Origin: Mycobacterium intracellulare ATCC 13950
GTDB taxonomy: Bacteria > Actinomycetota > Actinomycetes > Mycobacteriales > Mycobacteriaceae
Assembly: GCF_000277125.1 (NCBI RefSeq)
Contig: NC_016946.1
Span: forward strand, 2,604,001-2,668,000
Length of the DNA stretch: 64,000 nucleotides
Direction: 5' to 3'
Part shown: piece after piece, positions 9,503 through 19,553 of the stretch
Layout of the letters: the number at the start of each line of letters is the position of its first letter
Position numbering within the stretch: position 1 is the first letter of the stretch
Notes under the pieces: generated by a model
What the model saw: the letters and a program-made list of their open reading frames with translations, nothing else
Told to the model about the DNA's origin: nothing
The model's database searches: none
Position numbers and translations under genes: made by a program

Positions 9503-9665
9503 GCAAACTTCGCCGCGCCGTGACGGCCGCTGAGCGCCGCCGCGTTTCACCCATGTGACGTTTCGTGGCGCGCGGGTAAATCAATCCCACCCGCCGTCAC
9601 GCATCGGTGCCCGCCAAACACTAACTCCGTGAAACCGCACAATCAGCGAGAAACGGAGAACACCC

Positions 9666-10190
9666 ATGACCGACGCGCTCGTCATCGACGCCGAAGGCCT
9701 CGACCGGCTGTCGTGTAACGCCAAGGCCAACCCCGAGACCGGCAAGAAAACGCTCAAGGCCAAGACGGTGTGTGAGACCGGATTTCGCAACATGACCTAC
9801 GTCCGCGACCTGGCGCCGATGCTGGTGGGGGAGCCGCCCGCGCTGCTCGGTGACGACTCGGCACCCAACCCCTCCGAAACCGCCCTGGCCGCGCTGGGCT
9901 CGTGCGTGTCCGTGGGGCTGTTGGCCAACGCCACACATCGTGGCGTGACCCTCACCAAAATCGAGGTCGAGATGGAAGGCGACATCGACATCTCCGCGGT
10001 GTGGGGCGTGGGGGACACCCCCGAACGAAAGCGCCTCGGGTTCAGCGCGGTCCGTTGCACGGTGAGCCTCGCCGGCGACGCCGACGAAGCCACGCTCAAG
10101 GAGATCCACGACAACGCCATCGCGTGGTCGCCGGTCGTGAACACGTTTCGCACTCCGGTGAGCCTCGAATCGACGCTGCGCGCCGGATAA
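9666..10190 (+). CDS. OsmC family protein
   Basis: OsmC/Ohr-fold protein, 174 aa, a cytoplasmic thiol peroxidase family acting on organic hydroperoxides. The motif ETALAALGSCVSVGLLANA (near residues 66-84) holds the helix cysteine, and a VRCTVSL strand near 122 has another Cys. The pattern suits the OsmC rather than the Ohr branch. The ATG follows CGGAGAACACCC. It heads a run with cyanase, a flavin enzyme and an ECF sigma factor, which points to a reactive-species or nitrogen-stress role (inference). Confidence 0.85.
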   Translation: MTDALVIDAEGLDRLSCNAKANPETGKKTLKAKTVCETGFRNMTYVRDLAPMLVGEPPALLGDDSAPNPSETALAALGSCVSVGLLANATHRGVTLTKIEVEMEGDIDISAVWGVGDTPERKRLGFSAVRCTVSLAGDADEATLKEIHDNAIAWSPVVNTFRTPVSLESTLRAG

Positions 10191-10214
10191 GCATCGCAAC
10201 CTCAAACCAGAACC

Positions 10215-10700
10215 ATGGCAAAGACATTGACCAAATCCGACCTTGCCGAGACGATCAGGCTCGCCCGCGTCAAGCACGGACTGAGCTGGGCGAAAATCGC
10301 CGAAACCATCGGCAAGGACCCGGCATGGACCGTCGCCGCGCTGCTCGGGCAGCATCCGCTCTCGGCCGGCGACGCCCGGGCGGTGGCATCGCTCCTCGGC
10401 CTCGACGAGGAGGCGGTGGCCGTTCTGCAAATGATGCCGCACCGGGGATCCGATGCGACCATAGCGAAAGATCCGACGATCTACCGGTTCCACGAGGCGC
10501 TGGCGGTCTACGGTCCGGCGATCAAAGAACTCATCCATGAAGAATTCGGGGACGGCATCATGAGCGCGATCAACTTTCAGCTCAGCGTGCAGCGCCGTCC
10601 GCACCCCCAGGGCGACAGAGTCGTCGTCACATTCGACGGCAAGTTCCTCGATTACGCGTGGCAACACTCCGCCGAGCAGGCGCAGGAGGTGGCGAAATGA
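10215..10700 (+). CDS. cynS: Cyanate hydratase (cyanase)
   Basis: Catalyses bicarbonate-dependent breakdown of cyanate to ammonia and CO2; the family forms homodecamers. The 161-aa protein has the N-terminal helical DNA-binding-like domain (about 5-75) and the cyanase core. Active-site residues are in place: Arg91 and Glu94 in YRFHEAL and Ser117 in GIMSAINF. Its stop overlaps the ATG of the next gene (ATGA). It sits 24 bases after osmC and in a run that ends with an FNT channel, a possible entry route for cyanate or a related anion (inference). Confidence 0.95.
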   Translation: MAKTLTKSDLAETIRLARVKHGLSWAKIAETIGKDPAWTVAALLGQHPLSAGDARAVASLLGLDEEAVAVLQMMPHRGSDATIAKDPTIYRFHEALAVYGPAIKELIHEEFGDGIMSAINFQLSVQRRPHPQGDRVVVTFDGKFLDYAWQHSAEQAQEVAK

Positions 10701-11764
10701 CGGCGACCCTGGATCCCGCGGCCGGCCGGCTGGATGTCGGCCTGTTGGAAGACATTCGGGCCCACGCCGCGGCATTGGACGGCGGCGAGCACCGGTCCCG
10801 TCGCAGCTTCACCGCGCTGGGGGAGGCGGGTCTGCTCGGCATCGGCGCCCCGGCCAACGCCGACGGCCGGCTCCCGGCGATGGCCGAGGTGATCCGGTTG
10901 ATCTCGGGGACGTGCATGAGCACAGGCTTTTCGCTGTGGGCCCATCGCATGGCGGTCGAGTATTTGCTCACGGCCGCAACACCGTTCGGCGCGGCCGCCG
11001 CCGACCGGCTGCTTTCGGGAACCGTGCTGGGAGTCACCGGCATGGCCGCGGCGTTCAAAGAGGCCGCGGGCTGTGGCAGCGTGGAGTTGACCGCCACACC
11101 GGTAGCCGGCGGCTACCGGGTGTCCGGCCCGATCAGGTGGGCCAGCAACCTCTACGCCGACTCGACCATGGTGACGGCGGTGCGCACCGATGCCGGCGAG
11201 AGATTGATCGTCGCGTTGACGTTGGACACACCCGGGGTGATCCTGGGTGAGCACTTCGATCTGTTGGCTATGGGGAGCACGGCCTCGTCGTATCTGAACC
11301 TGGACGCCGCTCACGTGCCCGACGGCCAGGTGCTGTCGCGCGATTTCGAAGGCTTTTTGCCCGCGGTCCGCCCGACTTTCCTTGTGCTGCAGTCGGCGAT
11401 GTGTCTGGGACTGGCCAGGGCGGCAATCGAGCAGGCCAGGCTGGGGCTCGGCGGTGTCAACGCGGTGTTCGGCACCGACGTCGACCGCGTCTGCGAAAGG
11501 CTCACCGACGCCGAGGCGACGTTGGCCCACTTGGCCGCCGCGGTGGGCGGCCCCCGGTCGCCGGCCAAGAAGAAGCTGCTGTCGCTGAGGCTCACCGCGG
11601 CCGAATTATCGAGCGCTAGCACTGATTTGGAGATGCGAACCGCTGGTGGGAAGGGATATGCGAGCCGGACCCCGGTGAGTCGCCGCTACCGGGAGGCCGC
11701 GTTCATCCCCGTCCAGTCGCCGTCCGAGGGCCAGCTGCGCTGGGAGTTGGCCCGATGCGCCTGA
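10697..11764 (+). CDS. Acyl-CoA dehydrogenase / DszC-SfnB-like flavoprotein
   Basis: Flavin-dependent enzyme of the acyl-CoA dehydrogenase superfamily, 355 aa. N-terminal helices, a beta domain around residues 115-210 and a C-terminal helical bundle are recognisable. The C-terminus AGGKGYASRTPVSRRYREA is typical of DszC/SfnB-like monooxygenase relatives rather than fatty-acid enzymes. The ATG at 10697 overlaps the cynS stop; an earlier in-frame ATG would lie inside cynS. Coupled expression with cyanase is unusual. Substrate unknown. Confidence 0.75.
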   Translation: MTATLDPAAGRLDVGLLEDIRAHAAALDGGEHRSRRSFTALGEAGLLGIGAPANADGRLPAMAEVIRLISGTCMSTGFSLWAHRMAVEYLLTAATPFGAAAADRLLSGTVLGVTGMAAAFKEAAGCGSVELTATPVAGGYRVSGPIRWASNLYADSTMVTAVRTDAGERLIVALTLDTPGVILGEHFDLLAMGSTASSYLNLDAAHVPDGQVLSRDFEGFLPAVRPTFLVLQSAMCLGLARAAIEQARLGLGGVNAVFGTDVDRVCERLTDAEATLAHLAAAVGGPRSPAKKKLLSLRLTAAELSSASTDLEMRTAGGKGYASRTPVSRRYREAAFIPVQSPSEGQLRWELARCA

Positions 11765-11774
11765 GCATGGACCG

Positions 11775-12395
11775 ATGGTGACCCCGGTGGCGGTGCCGCC
11801 GGAGGGCACCCGATCACAACGGCTGGTCGGCGGGGTTCCGCTGGCCAGCCTGGTGCGCGACTACCACCGCCCCATGGTGAATTTCGCCCGGACCATGGTG
11901 GATTCGCCGGCCGTCGCCGAAGAAGCCGTGCAGGAGGCGTGGGTGCAGGTGCTGCAATCGCCGGATTCGTTCCAGGGGCGCTCGTCGGTGAGCACCTGGC
12001 TGTTCGGGATTGTCAAGCACACCGCGTCGCGCCACCGGCGCCGGGAATCGCGGATCCGCCATCACGAGATGCTGGCGACCGCGGATGCCGACCCCCTATC
12101 GGGCCGCATGCACCCCGACGGCCATCCCGATGCCGGACACTGGCGCGAGCCGCCGTCGCGGCGCTTTCTGCCGGAAGATCACACGGTCCAAAGCGAACTC
12201 GTCGGGTACGTCCGTGCGGCGCTGGACGCCTTGCCCGAGCGGCAACGGCAACTGGTCATCCTGCGCGACATCGTCGGCGCCCCCGCCGACGAGGCGGCCG
12301 AGCTCCTCGATCTGACCGCCGAGGCGCAGCGGGCACTGCTGTACCGCGCCCGCGGAAATCTCCGAAACGAACTGGAAAAGCGGTATCAACGATGA
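11775..12395 (+). CDS. ECF RNA polymerase sigma factor
   Basis: Group 4 sigma factor, 206 aa. Region 2 is at about residues 25-95 (LVRDYHRPMVNFARTMV, AEEAVQEAWVQVL, STWLFGIVKHTA). Region 4 is at about 145-200 (ALPERQRQLVILRDI, then a helix-turn-helix). The linker of about 45 residues is long and His/Pro rich. The stop overlaps the start of a 89-aa zinc-finger protein that is probably its anti-sigma factor. Placement between the cyanase pair and the FNT gene suggests it controls this cluster. Confidence 0.88.
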   Translation: MVTPVAVPPEGTRSQRLVGGVPLASLVRDYHRPMVNFARTMVDSPAVAEEAVQEAWVQVLQSPDSFQGRSSVSTWLFGIVKHTASRHRRRESRIRHHEMLATADADPLSGRMHPDGHPDAGHWREPPSRRFLPEDHTVQSELVGYVRAALDALPERQRQLVILRDIVGAPADEAAELLDLTAEAQRALLYRARGNLRNELEKRYQR

Positions 12396-12661
12396 CCGTT
12401 CACGACAACACCGTCCCCGCCATCGATTGCGTCGACTTCGTCCGCCTGGTCGACGATCTCGTCGACTCCGACCCGCGGCAATGGGGACCGATCGTGGCCA
12501 AGCACCTCGACGAATGCCCCCCGTGCCTGGTCTACCTGCAACAGATGCTCGACCTCAAGATCCTGCTCAGCCACGTCTTCGACGGCGAGCGCCTCACCGA
12601 GGACCACGTCTCTGGAGTCCTCCACGCGATCAACACCTTACGGAAAGGCGAACACGGATGA
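12392..12661 (+). CDS. Putative zinc-finger anti-sigma factor (ZAS type)
   Basis: 89-aa soluble protein with the H-x3-C-x2-C zinc motif of anti-sigma domains (KHLDECPPC, near residues 43-51) and an upstream Cys at residue 12. The ATG overlaps the sigma stop (ATGA) and its own stop overlaps the FNT start, so sigma, anti-sigma and channel are coupled. There is no membrane segment, so sensing would be cytoplasmic, possibly by thiol oxidation or modification of the zinc site (inference). Confidence 0.72.
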   Translation: MTVHDNTVPAIDCVDFVRLVDDLVDSDPRQWGPIVAKHLDECPPCLVYLQQMLDLKILLSHVFDGERLTEDHVSGVLHAINTLRKGEHG

Positions 12662-13572
12662 CCATCAACGCTCCAGCGCAGCCGCTGCCGAGCTCGGCAA
12701 CGGCGGGCACGGTCACCGCGTTGCCCACCGGCGTCGTCACCACCGACCGCGCGCCCGAGGATCCCTTCGAGCCGCTGACGGTGGGAGCGATGGTGGATCG
12801 GGTAGCGGCCATGGCAGTGGAAAAAGCCGCGCATCCGTGGGCCTTTCTGATGCGCTCCCTGGTCGGTGGCGTGATGGTGGCGTTCGGGGCACTGCTGGCC
12901 CTGGTGGTCAGTACCGGCGTCAAGACACCCGGGGTGGCGAGCCTGTTGATGGGCCTGGCGTTCGGCATGTCCTTCGTCCTCATCCTGGTGTCGGGCATGT
13001 CGCTGATCACCGCGGACATGGCCGCCGGTTTCCTCGCCGTGCTCAAACGCACACTCAGCGTCGGTAACTACGCCCTCCTGGTGACCGTCGGACTCGTCGG
13101 AAACATCGCCGGCGCACTGATATTCGTCACCATTTGCGCCGCGGCCGGCGGTCCCTACCTGGGCGCCTTTGCCGAGCGCGCCGCGACCGTCGGCACCCTC
13201 AAGGCGGGCCAGCCCTTCTGGACCGCGCTCCTGCTCGCCGTCGTCTGCACGTGGTTCCTGCAGACCTCGATGTGCATGTTCTTCAAGGCCCGCAGCGACG
13301 TCGCGAGGATGACGTTCGCGTTCTATGGCCCGTTCGCATTCGTGATCGGCGGCACCCAGCACGTGATCGCCAATGTCGGATTCCTCGGTCTTCCGTTGTT
13401 GCTCAACCTCTTCCATCCGAGCGCGCACCGCGGCGCGATCGGCTGGGGATTCGGTGCGCACGGCTTGCTCACCAACATCGGCATCACCACCGTCGGCAAC
13501 CTCATCGGGGGTACGGTTTTCGTGGCGCTGCCGTTCTGGATCATCGCGCGGCTGCAGCACCGCCAGATCTGA
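12658..13572 (+). CDS. Formate/nitrite transporter (FNT) family channel
   Basis: Pentameric anion channel family member, 304 aa with six expected membrane helices. A polar N-terminal tail of about 65 residues precedes them. The central pore histidine lies in GGTQHVIANVGF, matching the EHSIAN-type motif of FocA and NirC. The ATG overlaps the anti-sigma stop. Family members carry formate, nitrite, hydrosulfide or small weak acids; co-localisation with cyanase raises cyanate or bicarbonate as candidates (inference). It is convergent with the next gene, leaving 12 bases. Confidence 0.88.
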   Translation: MTINAPAQPLPSSATAGTVTALPTGVVTTDRAPEDPFEPLTVGAMVDRVAAMAVEKAAHPWAFLMRSLVGGVMVAFGALLALVVSTGVKTPGVASLLMGLAFGMSFVLILVSGMSLITADMAAGFLAVLKRTLSVGNYALLVTVGLVGNIAGALIFVTICAAAGGPYLGAFAERAATVGTLKAGQPFWTALLLAVVCTWFLQTSMCMFFKARSDVARMTFAFYGPFAFVIGGTQHVIANVGFLGLPLLLNLFHPSAHRGAIGWGFGAHGLLTNIGITTVGNLIGGTVFVALPFWIIARLQHRQI

Positions 13573-13584
13573 CTGCCGGGGTCG

Positions 13585-14892
13585 TCATGTAGCGTTCGTG
13601 CGGCGGGCCGTGGGGCGCAACGCCGCAAAGAGCGTCCCGGCGGCGAAGACCACCGCGATCACCCACGGAAACCGCCCGTCTGGGGCGAAGCCCTCGGCGG
13701 CGACCACGGCCAGGGCGTAGGCGGTCATCGCGGCGCCGGTGAGCATCACGGGCTCGGCGCGGCGCTCGCTGAGCGGGACACCGAGCAGTGGCAGGGGAGC
13801 GGCGAAAATCCTTCGCGCCCACCATAACAGCGCGATCTCGGCTGCCGTCACGACGCTGAGGATGGCCACCCATTCCAGCCGGGCCAGCCACCAGGCGGCG
13901 CTTCCTTCCGGGGGTTGCGGCAAGAGTCCGGCCGGATACCCGACGATCGCCACGATCACGACGGGAATCATGTGCCACAGATAGAGGGCCATGATGTTGT
14001 TGTTGGCGATGGACAGAGCCCGTTCGACGCGGGCCGCGCGCAGCGCGCGGTTGAGCATGGGCGCGAGCGCCATGACGATGCCCGTTTGCGCGCCACTGAA
14101 GGCCATCAGCGCCACGGTGGGCGGTGTCGTGTTGTCGATGGTCTGGCCGGGAACGCCGATCATGCTGACCGGATAGACCCGCAGCCAGATCAACCCCGCC
14201 AGGCCCGCCGCCGAGGCACCGGCCAGCAACCAGGGCCTGCGGCCCGTCAAGAGCCCACCGCGCCAGGCGATTCCGAGCTGATACAGGGCTCCCCAGCCCA
14301 ACAGGTAGTTCAGCCAGTCGAGGTAATGCACGTGAGTGCTGAGCCTGGCGGCATCGACGACCGCGACCCCCAACACGAGCGCCGCGGGCGCCCGAAGGCC
14401 CCAACGGCGGTGTGCGGCAATCCCAACCGGCGTCAACGACACCACCACCAGATACACCGCCAGGAACCAGAGGTGCATCGCCACCGCCCAGCCGGCGTAC
14501 TCGAGCACCGAGCCCGCGACACCGCACGCGTCCAGCACAACCACCGCCACCGACACCAACGCGGTGTACGCCGCGGTCGGCCCGAGCACCCGGGCCAGCC
14601 GGTGTTGTAACCAGGTCTGGCGCGAGACTCCGCCGGTGTCGCGCCGATGCGTCCACGACACCGCGCCGGCGTAACCCGCAACCAAAAAGAACGTCGGAAC
14701 CGCTTGGAAGGGCCAGGTCAGCCACTGGGTCCAGGGCATGTCGACGAGCGGGTTCTGCCGGCCGAACTGTCCGTCGTGGTAGGTCACCGACCCGGCCAGC
14801 CAGTGTCCCAGCACGATCAGCACCACTCCGGATACGCGGTAATAGTCGACCGCCAGATCGCGGGCCGGGCGCGGGCTGTTTGCGCCGCCCAT
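13585..14892 (-). CDS. Acyltransferase 3 family membrane protein
   Basis: Integral membrane O-acyltransferase of the AT3 family, 435 aa with about ten helices. The first helix carries the conserved His ([11 protein letters not shown], near residue 28), and the loop [13 protein letters not shown] fits the family. Such enzymes move acyl groups to sugars, lipids or antibiotics on the outer face. Start chosen at ATG 14892; reading farther upstream would run through the promoter region of the divergent reductase. Confidence 0.82.
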   Translation of the reverse strand: MGGANSPRPARDLAVDYYRVSGVVLIVLGHWLAGSVTYHDGQFGRQNPLVDMPWTQWLTWPFQAVPTFFLVAGYAGAVSWTHRRDTGGVSRQTWLQHRLARVLGPTAAYTALVSVAVVVLDACGVAGSVLEYAGWAVAMHLWFLAVYLVVVSLTPVGIAAHRRWGLRAPAALVLGVAVVDAARLSTHVHYLDWLNYLLGWGALYQLGIAWRGGLLTGRRPWLLAGASAAGLAGLIWLRVYPVSMIGVPGQTIDNTTPPTVALMAFSGAQTGIVMALAPMLNRALRAARVERALSIANNNIMALYLWHMIPVVIVAIVGYPAGLLPQPPEGSAAWWLARLEWVAILSVVTAAEIALLWWARRIFAAPLPLLGVPLSERRAEPVMLTGAAMTAYALAVVAAEGFAPDGRFPWVIAVVFAAGTLFAALRPTARRTNAT

Positions 14893-14944
14893 CAGATCGG
14901 GGGAAGCTCGACGCGGGACACAGCGCCACGGTACCGTCCAGCGC

Positions 14945-14962
14945 TCAGCGAGGCCTCGCTGA
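14945..14962. promoter_or_regulatory. 18-bp perfect palindrome, candidate operator
   Basis: TCAGCGAGGCCTCGCTGA is a perfect 9+9 palindrome. It lies between divergent genes, 26 bases before the aldo/keto reductase ATG and 52 bases before the acyltransferase start. It has the size and symmetry of a dimeric repressor site. No regulator gene is adjacent. Confidence 0.5.
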
Positions 14963-14988
14963 ACCACGTCAAGAACAGGAGAAGGGCC

Positions 14989-15959
<971 letters not shown>

Positions 15960-15960
<1 letters not shown>

Positions 15961-16937
15961 TGGCCGACAAGAAGCTGGTGATCGGCGCGAGCGGGTTTCT
16001 GGGATCACATGTCACACGGCAACTGGTGGCGGCGGGTGAAGACGTACGAGTCATGGTGCGCCACACCAGCTCCACCGCGGGCATCGACGATCTCGACGTC
16101 GAGCGCTGCTACGGCGACGTGTTCGACGACGCCGCGCTGCGCGCCGCGATGGCGGGCTGCGACGTCGTCTACTACTGCGTCGTCGACGCCAGAATGTGGC
16201 TGCGTGATCCGGCGCCGCTGTTCCGCACCAATGTCGAGGGCCTGCGCCATGTTCTGGACGCGGCCCTGGGCGCCGACCTGAAGAGATTCGTATACACCAG
16301 CACCACAGGCTCGTTGGCGATCAGCGACGGCAAGCCGGTCACCGAGGAGGACCCGCACAACTGGGATCAGGGCGGCGCCTACATCGAAGCGCGGGTGGCC
16401 GGCGAAGACCTGCTGCTGTCGTACGCGCGGGACAAGGGCCTGCCGGGCGTGGCGATGTGCATCTCCACCACCTACGGGCCGGGCGACTGGGCGCCGACCC
16501 CGCACGGTGCGCTGCTCGCCCTGGTCGCCAAGGGCCGTTTTCCGTTCTATTTCGATTACTCGTCCGAAGTGGTGGGCATCGAAGACGCCGCCCGGGCAAT
16601 GCTTCTCGCCGCCGAGCACGCGCGCGACGGCGAACGCTACATCGTGTCCGACAGGTACATGAGCATCCGGGAGCTGCATGAGATCGCCGCCACCGCCGTC
16701 GGAAGGCGATCGCCGCGCATCGGCATCCCGATGTCGGTGCTGCGGGCCGGGGCGCGGGTGGACGACGCGGCGGCTTGGCTGCTGGGCCGCGACCTGCCGT
16801 TCGCCTACGCGGGAATCCGGATGGCCGAACTGATGTCGCCGCTGGACCACTCCAAGGCCACCCGCGAACTGGGATGGACGCCCGAACCCGTCGAGGACTC
16901 GATCCGTAAGGCCGCCGTCTGGTTTGCGTCGCGCTAG
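15960..16937 (+). CDS. NAD-dependent epimerase/dehydratase (extended SDR)
   Basis: Rossmann-fold extended short-chain dehydrogenase, 325 aa. The cofactor motif is GASGFLG near residues 9-15, followed by a DLDVERCYGDV acidic strand. The active-site Tyr lies in a GGAYIEARVAGE segment rather than a standard YxxxK, so activity may differ from classical epimerases. The GTG at 15960 shares one base with the reductase stop; an ATG at 15945 is possible. Convergent with the next gene through a 4-base CTAG overlap. Confidence 0.82.
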
Positions 16938-18034
16938 TCGGCGCTGGCCAATGCCGCCGTGCCGTACTTCTTTTCGATCAATCCCCAGGGGTCGGCGTAG
17001 GGGCCGCGCCCTTCCAGCCGGCGCTGCACCACGAAGACGGCGCGCAGAATCGGCCGCAATAGCGGGCCAAGCAGCCGCAGCACGTTGCGCACAGGGCCCT
17101 GCGAGTCGGCGAGCCAGGCCACCGTCTGCTGCCAGTCATGCTCTTGAAACTCGAGCAGCGCCTGCGCTTCGGTGGTGTCGTACCAGCCGGTGAAACTCCA
17201 GCCGCGATCGTCGCCCGGGTCGCCGGGCAGGCCGGCCGAGGGGCCGAGCGGGCCCAGCCCCGCCGCGGTCATGAGGTCGTCTTGCAGCCGGTGCTGCAGC
17301 ATCACATACGTCTCGTTGCCGCCGATGAGCAACACCTTGCCGGAGATGGCCGTTTCGCGGTCGACGCCGTTGGCGAACGCCAGTGCCACGTCGCGCGCAT
17401 CCACCGCGTGAATGCGGTTATCGCTCGGCATCGACCGCATCAGGACGAGGTAGTCACCGTTGATACCGGCCTGGGTGTCCGGCGAGATGACACCCGCGAG
17501 CCGGTAGAGCGCGTAGGGCAGGCCACTGGCACGGATCGCCGCCTCGGCAAGCACCTTGTCCTGGCCGTATTGATCGATGGGATTCACCGGGGTATCCGGG
17601 GTGATCCGCCCGGGCTGGCGGAAGGGATTTCGCGATCCGTACACCGCTGCGCTGGACGCCATGAGGAACAGCGGTGGGCGCGGGAGCGTGGCGCAGGCGG
17701 CCAAGAGATTCTCGGTGCCGCCGACGTTGACGCGCCGGGCCAATGCGGGGTTGCGATACGACGGCGGAGAGACGATGGCGGCCAGGTGGACGACGGCCCC
17801 GGGACGGTGGGCCGCAACCAGATCACGCACCGCGTCGGCGTCCAATAGATCGGTGTAGGCGGGGATCAGCGTCCCGGATTGGCCCGCGGCGGCCAGTTCT
17901 TTCTCGACGGTCACGGTGTTGTCGTTGCGCAGATCCATCGCAACGACGGTGTGCCCCCGGTCGAGCAGGAGCTGCGTGCAGCGCCTACCGACTTGTCCGA
18001 ATGCGCCCGTGACCAGAACGGTGTCGACAGCCAC
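16934..18034 (-). CDS. NAD(P)-dependent epimerase/dehydratase (extended SDR)
   Basis: Extended SDR, 366 aa. The nucleotide motif VTGAFGQVG is at the N-terminus, VHLAAIVSPP follows, and the active-site Tyr-Lys pair is in QYGQDKV near residue 160. The C-terminal tail of about 60 residues holds an amphipathic stretch (VRNLLRLLGPLL type) that may sit on a membrane. It is the last of three minus-strand genes with the SnoaL-like protein and thioesterase, 6 bases after the former. Substrate not evident. Confidence 0.82.
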   Translation of the reverse strand: MAVDTVLVTGAFGQVGRRCTQLLLDRGHTVVAMDLRNDNTVTVEKELAAAGQSGTLIPAYTDLLDADAVRDLVAAHRPGAVVHLAAIVSPPSYRNPALARRVNVGGTENLLAACATLPRPPLFLMASSAAVYGSRNPFRQPGRITPDTPVNPIDQYGQDKVLAEAAIRASGLPYALYRLAGVISPDTQAGINGDYLVLMRSMPSDNRIHAVDARDVALAFANGVDRETAISGKVLLIGGNETYVMLQHRLQDDLMTAAGLGPLGPSAGLPGDPGDDRGWSFTGWYDTTEAQALLEFQEHDWQQTVAWLADSQGPVRNVLRLLGPLLRPILRAVFVVQRRLEGRGPYADPWGLIEKKYGTAALASAD

Positions 18035-18040
18035 GACGCG

Positions 18041-18559
18041 TCACCGATCCATCAGCCGGCCGGCGATCTTGGCGATCGCCGTGCGGATTCGGGGGGACAC
18101 GTAAATCGAGAATAGCGGGGTCACGATGTCCTCGCGGAGCCGAGTTAGCTTGGAGCTCTTGATAAGCCATCGGCCCGCGACGTTTTCATAGGTTTCGTGG
18201 TAATGGCCGTAGCCGACCAAGGTTGCCCCGGGCCTGAACCGAACGACGTCTTGCAGCGCCCATATCCCACGCGCCGTCGTTGCCGACGTGAGCTCGATTT
18301 CGGGGGTGTGCACCTGGTGCGCGGTGGCCTGGGTGGGTCGGCCCAGGGCCTGGCGGGTGAAGGCGACGAAGTCGTCGGCGCCGGCGATCACCTTGCCGCC
18401 CGCTTCGGAGGTGTCACTGACGAAGTCGTCGGCGAAGATCGTTCGCCAGGCCGCCCAATCCTTGGTGTCCAGGTAGCGGCAGTAGCGCGCTTTGAGCTGC
18501 TTGATGGACTCGATCGCGGGCAAGCCGTCGGTGACCAGGTTTTCCGCGCGCTCTGTCAT
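18041..18559 (-). CDS. SnoaL-like nuclear transport factor 2 domain protein
   Basis: 172-aa protein with an NTF2-like cone fold. The opening IKQLKARYCRYLDTKDW and WRTIFADDFVSD are typical of SnoaL_4 proteins such as steroid isomerase, dehydratase or dioxygenase small-subunit relatives. The C-terminal 40 residues extend past the domain and are basic. It lies between a thioesterase and an SDR, consistent with a polyketide, steroid or lipid side pathway. Function not assignable. Confidence 0.8.
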   Translation of the reverse strand: MTERAENLVTDGLPAIESIKQLKARYCRYLDTKDWAAWRTIFADDFVSDTSEAGGKVIAGADDFVAFTRQALGRPTQATAHQVHTPEIELTSATTARGIWALQDVVRFRPGATLVGYGHYHETYENVAGRWLIKSSKLTRLREDIVTPLFSIYVSPRIRTAIAKIAGRLMDR

Positions 18560-18621
18560 TGCGGCTCGATTCTGCCCGTAAGGGCCCCGGCGTGACGTTT
18601 CACTGGCGAAGTGTAAACCTG

Positions 18622-19428
18622 TCAGCCCTTGAAGTAGACGATCTGATGTGTGGTGGCCAGCAGTCCGCCCGCCCGGGTCCACACCTGCGCGCTCTGATCG
18701 AAATAGCCGTTTGCGAAGCGGTTGGCGTGGGCGGTGGCCAGCACGAAGTCGTCTCCGACGGCCTCGAGTTGCTGCTGATCGGCGTGAAAGTACGCGGTCA
18801 GTGAGATCGTTCCGGACGGGAGGAAGCCGCCGTGACGCAGGAACACCCGCGGGTAGAAGATGTCGCACAGCGCCGCGAGCGCCGCGTAGTCGACCGGGCG
18901 GCGCGCGCGGTCGCGCACCCACAGCGTGGTGGTCGAAGAGGGCCTGGGGTCCCCGCCTTTGCCGGGCATCGCCCCCTCGACGTAGCGCGTGTCGTAGAGG
19001 CCGGTCCATCGCACGAGGCCCGGATCGACGGCGGACAACTGCTCCGGGGCCGGCGCGCTCGGCGGGTGCGCTTCCGTGTCGGCCCAGCTCTCGCGCCGGA
19101 TCGCGAAGATCGCGGTCGCCGTGGTCTTGACCACCCCATCCTGGCTGAGCTCGACAACCCAATGCTGGTTGGTGCGGTTGGTGCGCGCGGCCCGAAGCGC
19201 GATGTCGAAGCCGCCGTCGGCGATCGGTGCGGCGAAGTTGACGGTCAGGGCGAGCGGCTCGCCGATGCGGTCGGGCTGCCCTTCGACGGCGGCCAGCATG
19301 ACGGCGGCCGTGATCCCGCCGAATGGCCCGACCATGTTGGCCCACTCCGCGTGCGTGCTACCGCGTCGGACGTCCGCGCTGACGGTGTCGAGGCGGACGG
19401 CTTCGTCGAAGGGATGTGTGTCGGTCAT
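18622..19428 (-). CDS. TesB-like acyl-CoA thioesterase domain protein
   Basis: 268-aa double-hotdog thioesterase-like protein. The N-terminal hotdog contains EWANMVGPFGGITAAVMLAAV and the C-terminal one contains GTISLTAYFHAD with ATAHANRFANGYFDQSAQVW. The start is the ATG before TDTHPFDEAV; longer frames enter the intergenic region. It is first in the minus-strand set, 62 bases ahead of the SnoaL gene. It likely cleaves a CoA ester of unknown chain. Confidence 0.82.
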   Translation of the reverse strand: MTDTHPFDEAVRLDTVSADVRRGSTHAEWANMVGPFGGITAAVMLAAVEGQPDRIGEPLALTVNFAAPIADGGFDIALRAARTNRTNQHWVVELSQDGVVKTTATAIFAIRRESWADTEAHPPSAPAPEQLSAVDPGLVRWTGLYDTRYVEGAMPGKGGDPRPSSTTTLWVRDRARRPVDYAALAALCDIFYPRVFLRHGGFLPSGTISLTAYFHADQQQLEAVGDDFVLATAHANRFANGYFDQSAQVWTRAGGLLATTHQIVYFKG

Positions 19429-19553
19429 GTTGGTCGACGGCAGACTACTTGCGGTCGAACTCGCCGCTGGACACGGGGTCGTTGCACCCGACCGGCGATT
19501 CACCTCCCCTGATACGGTCCGGCGAGCGACAGCCTGAACGAAAGCGAACCGCG

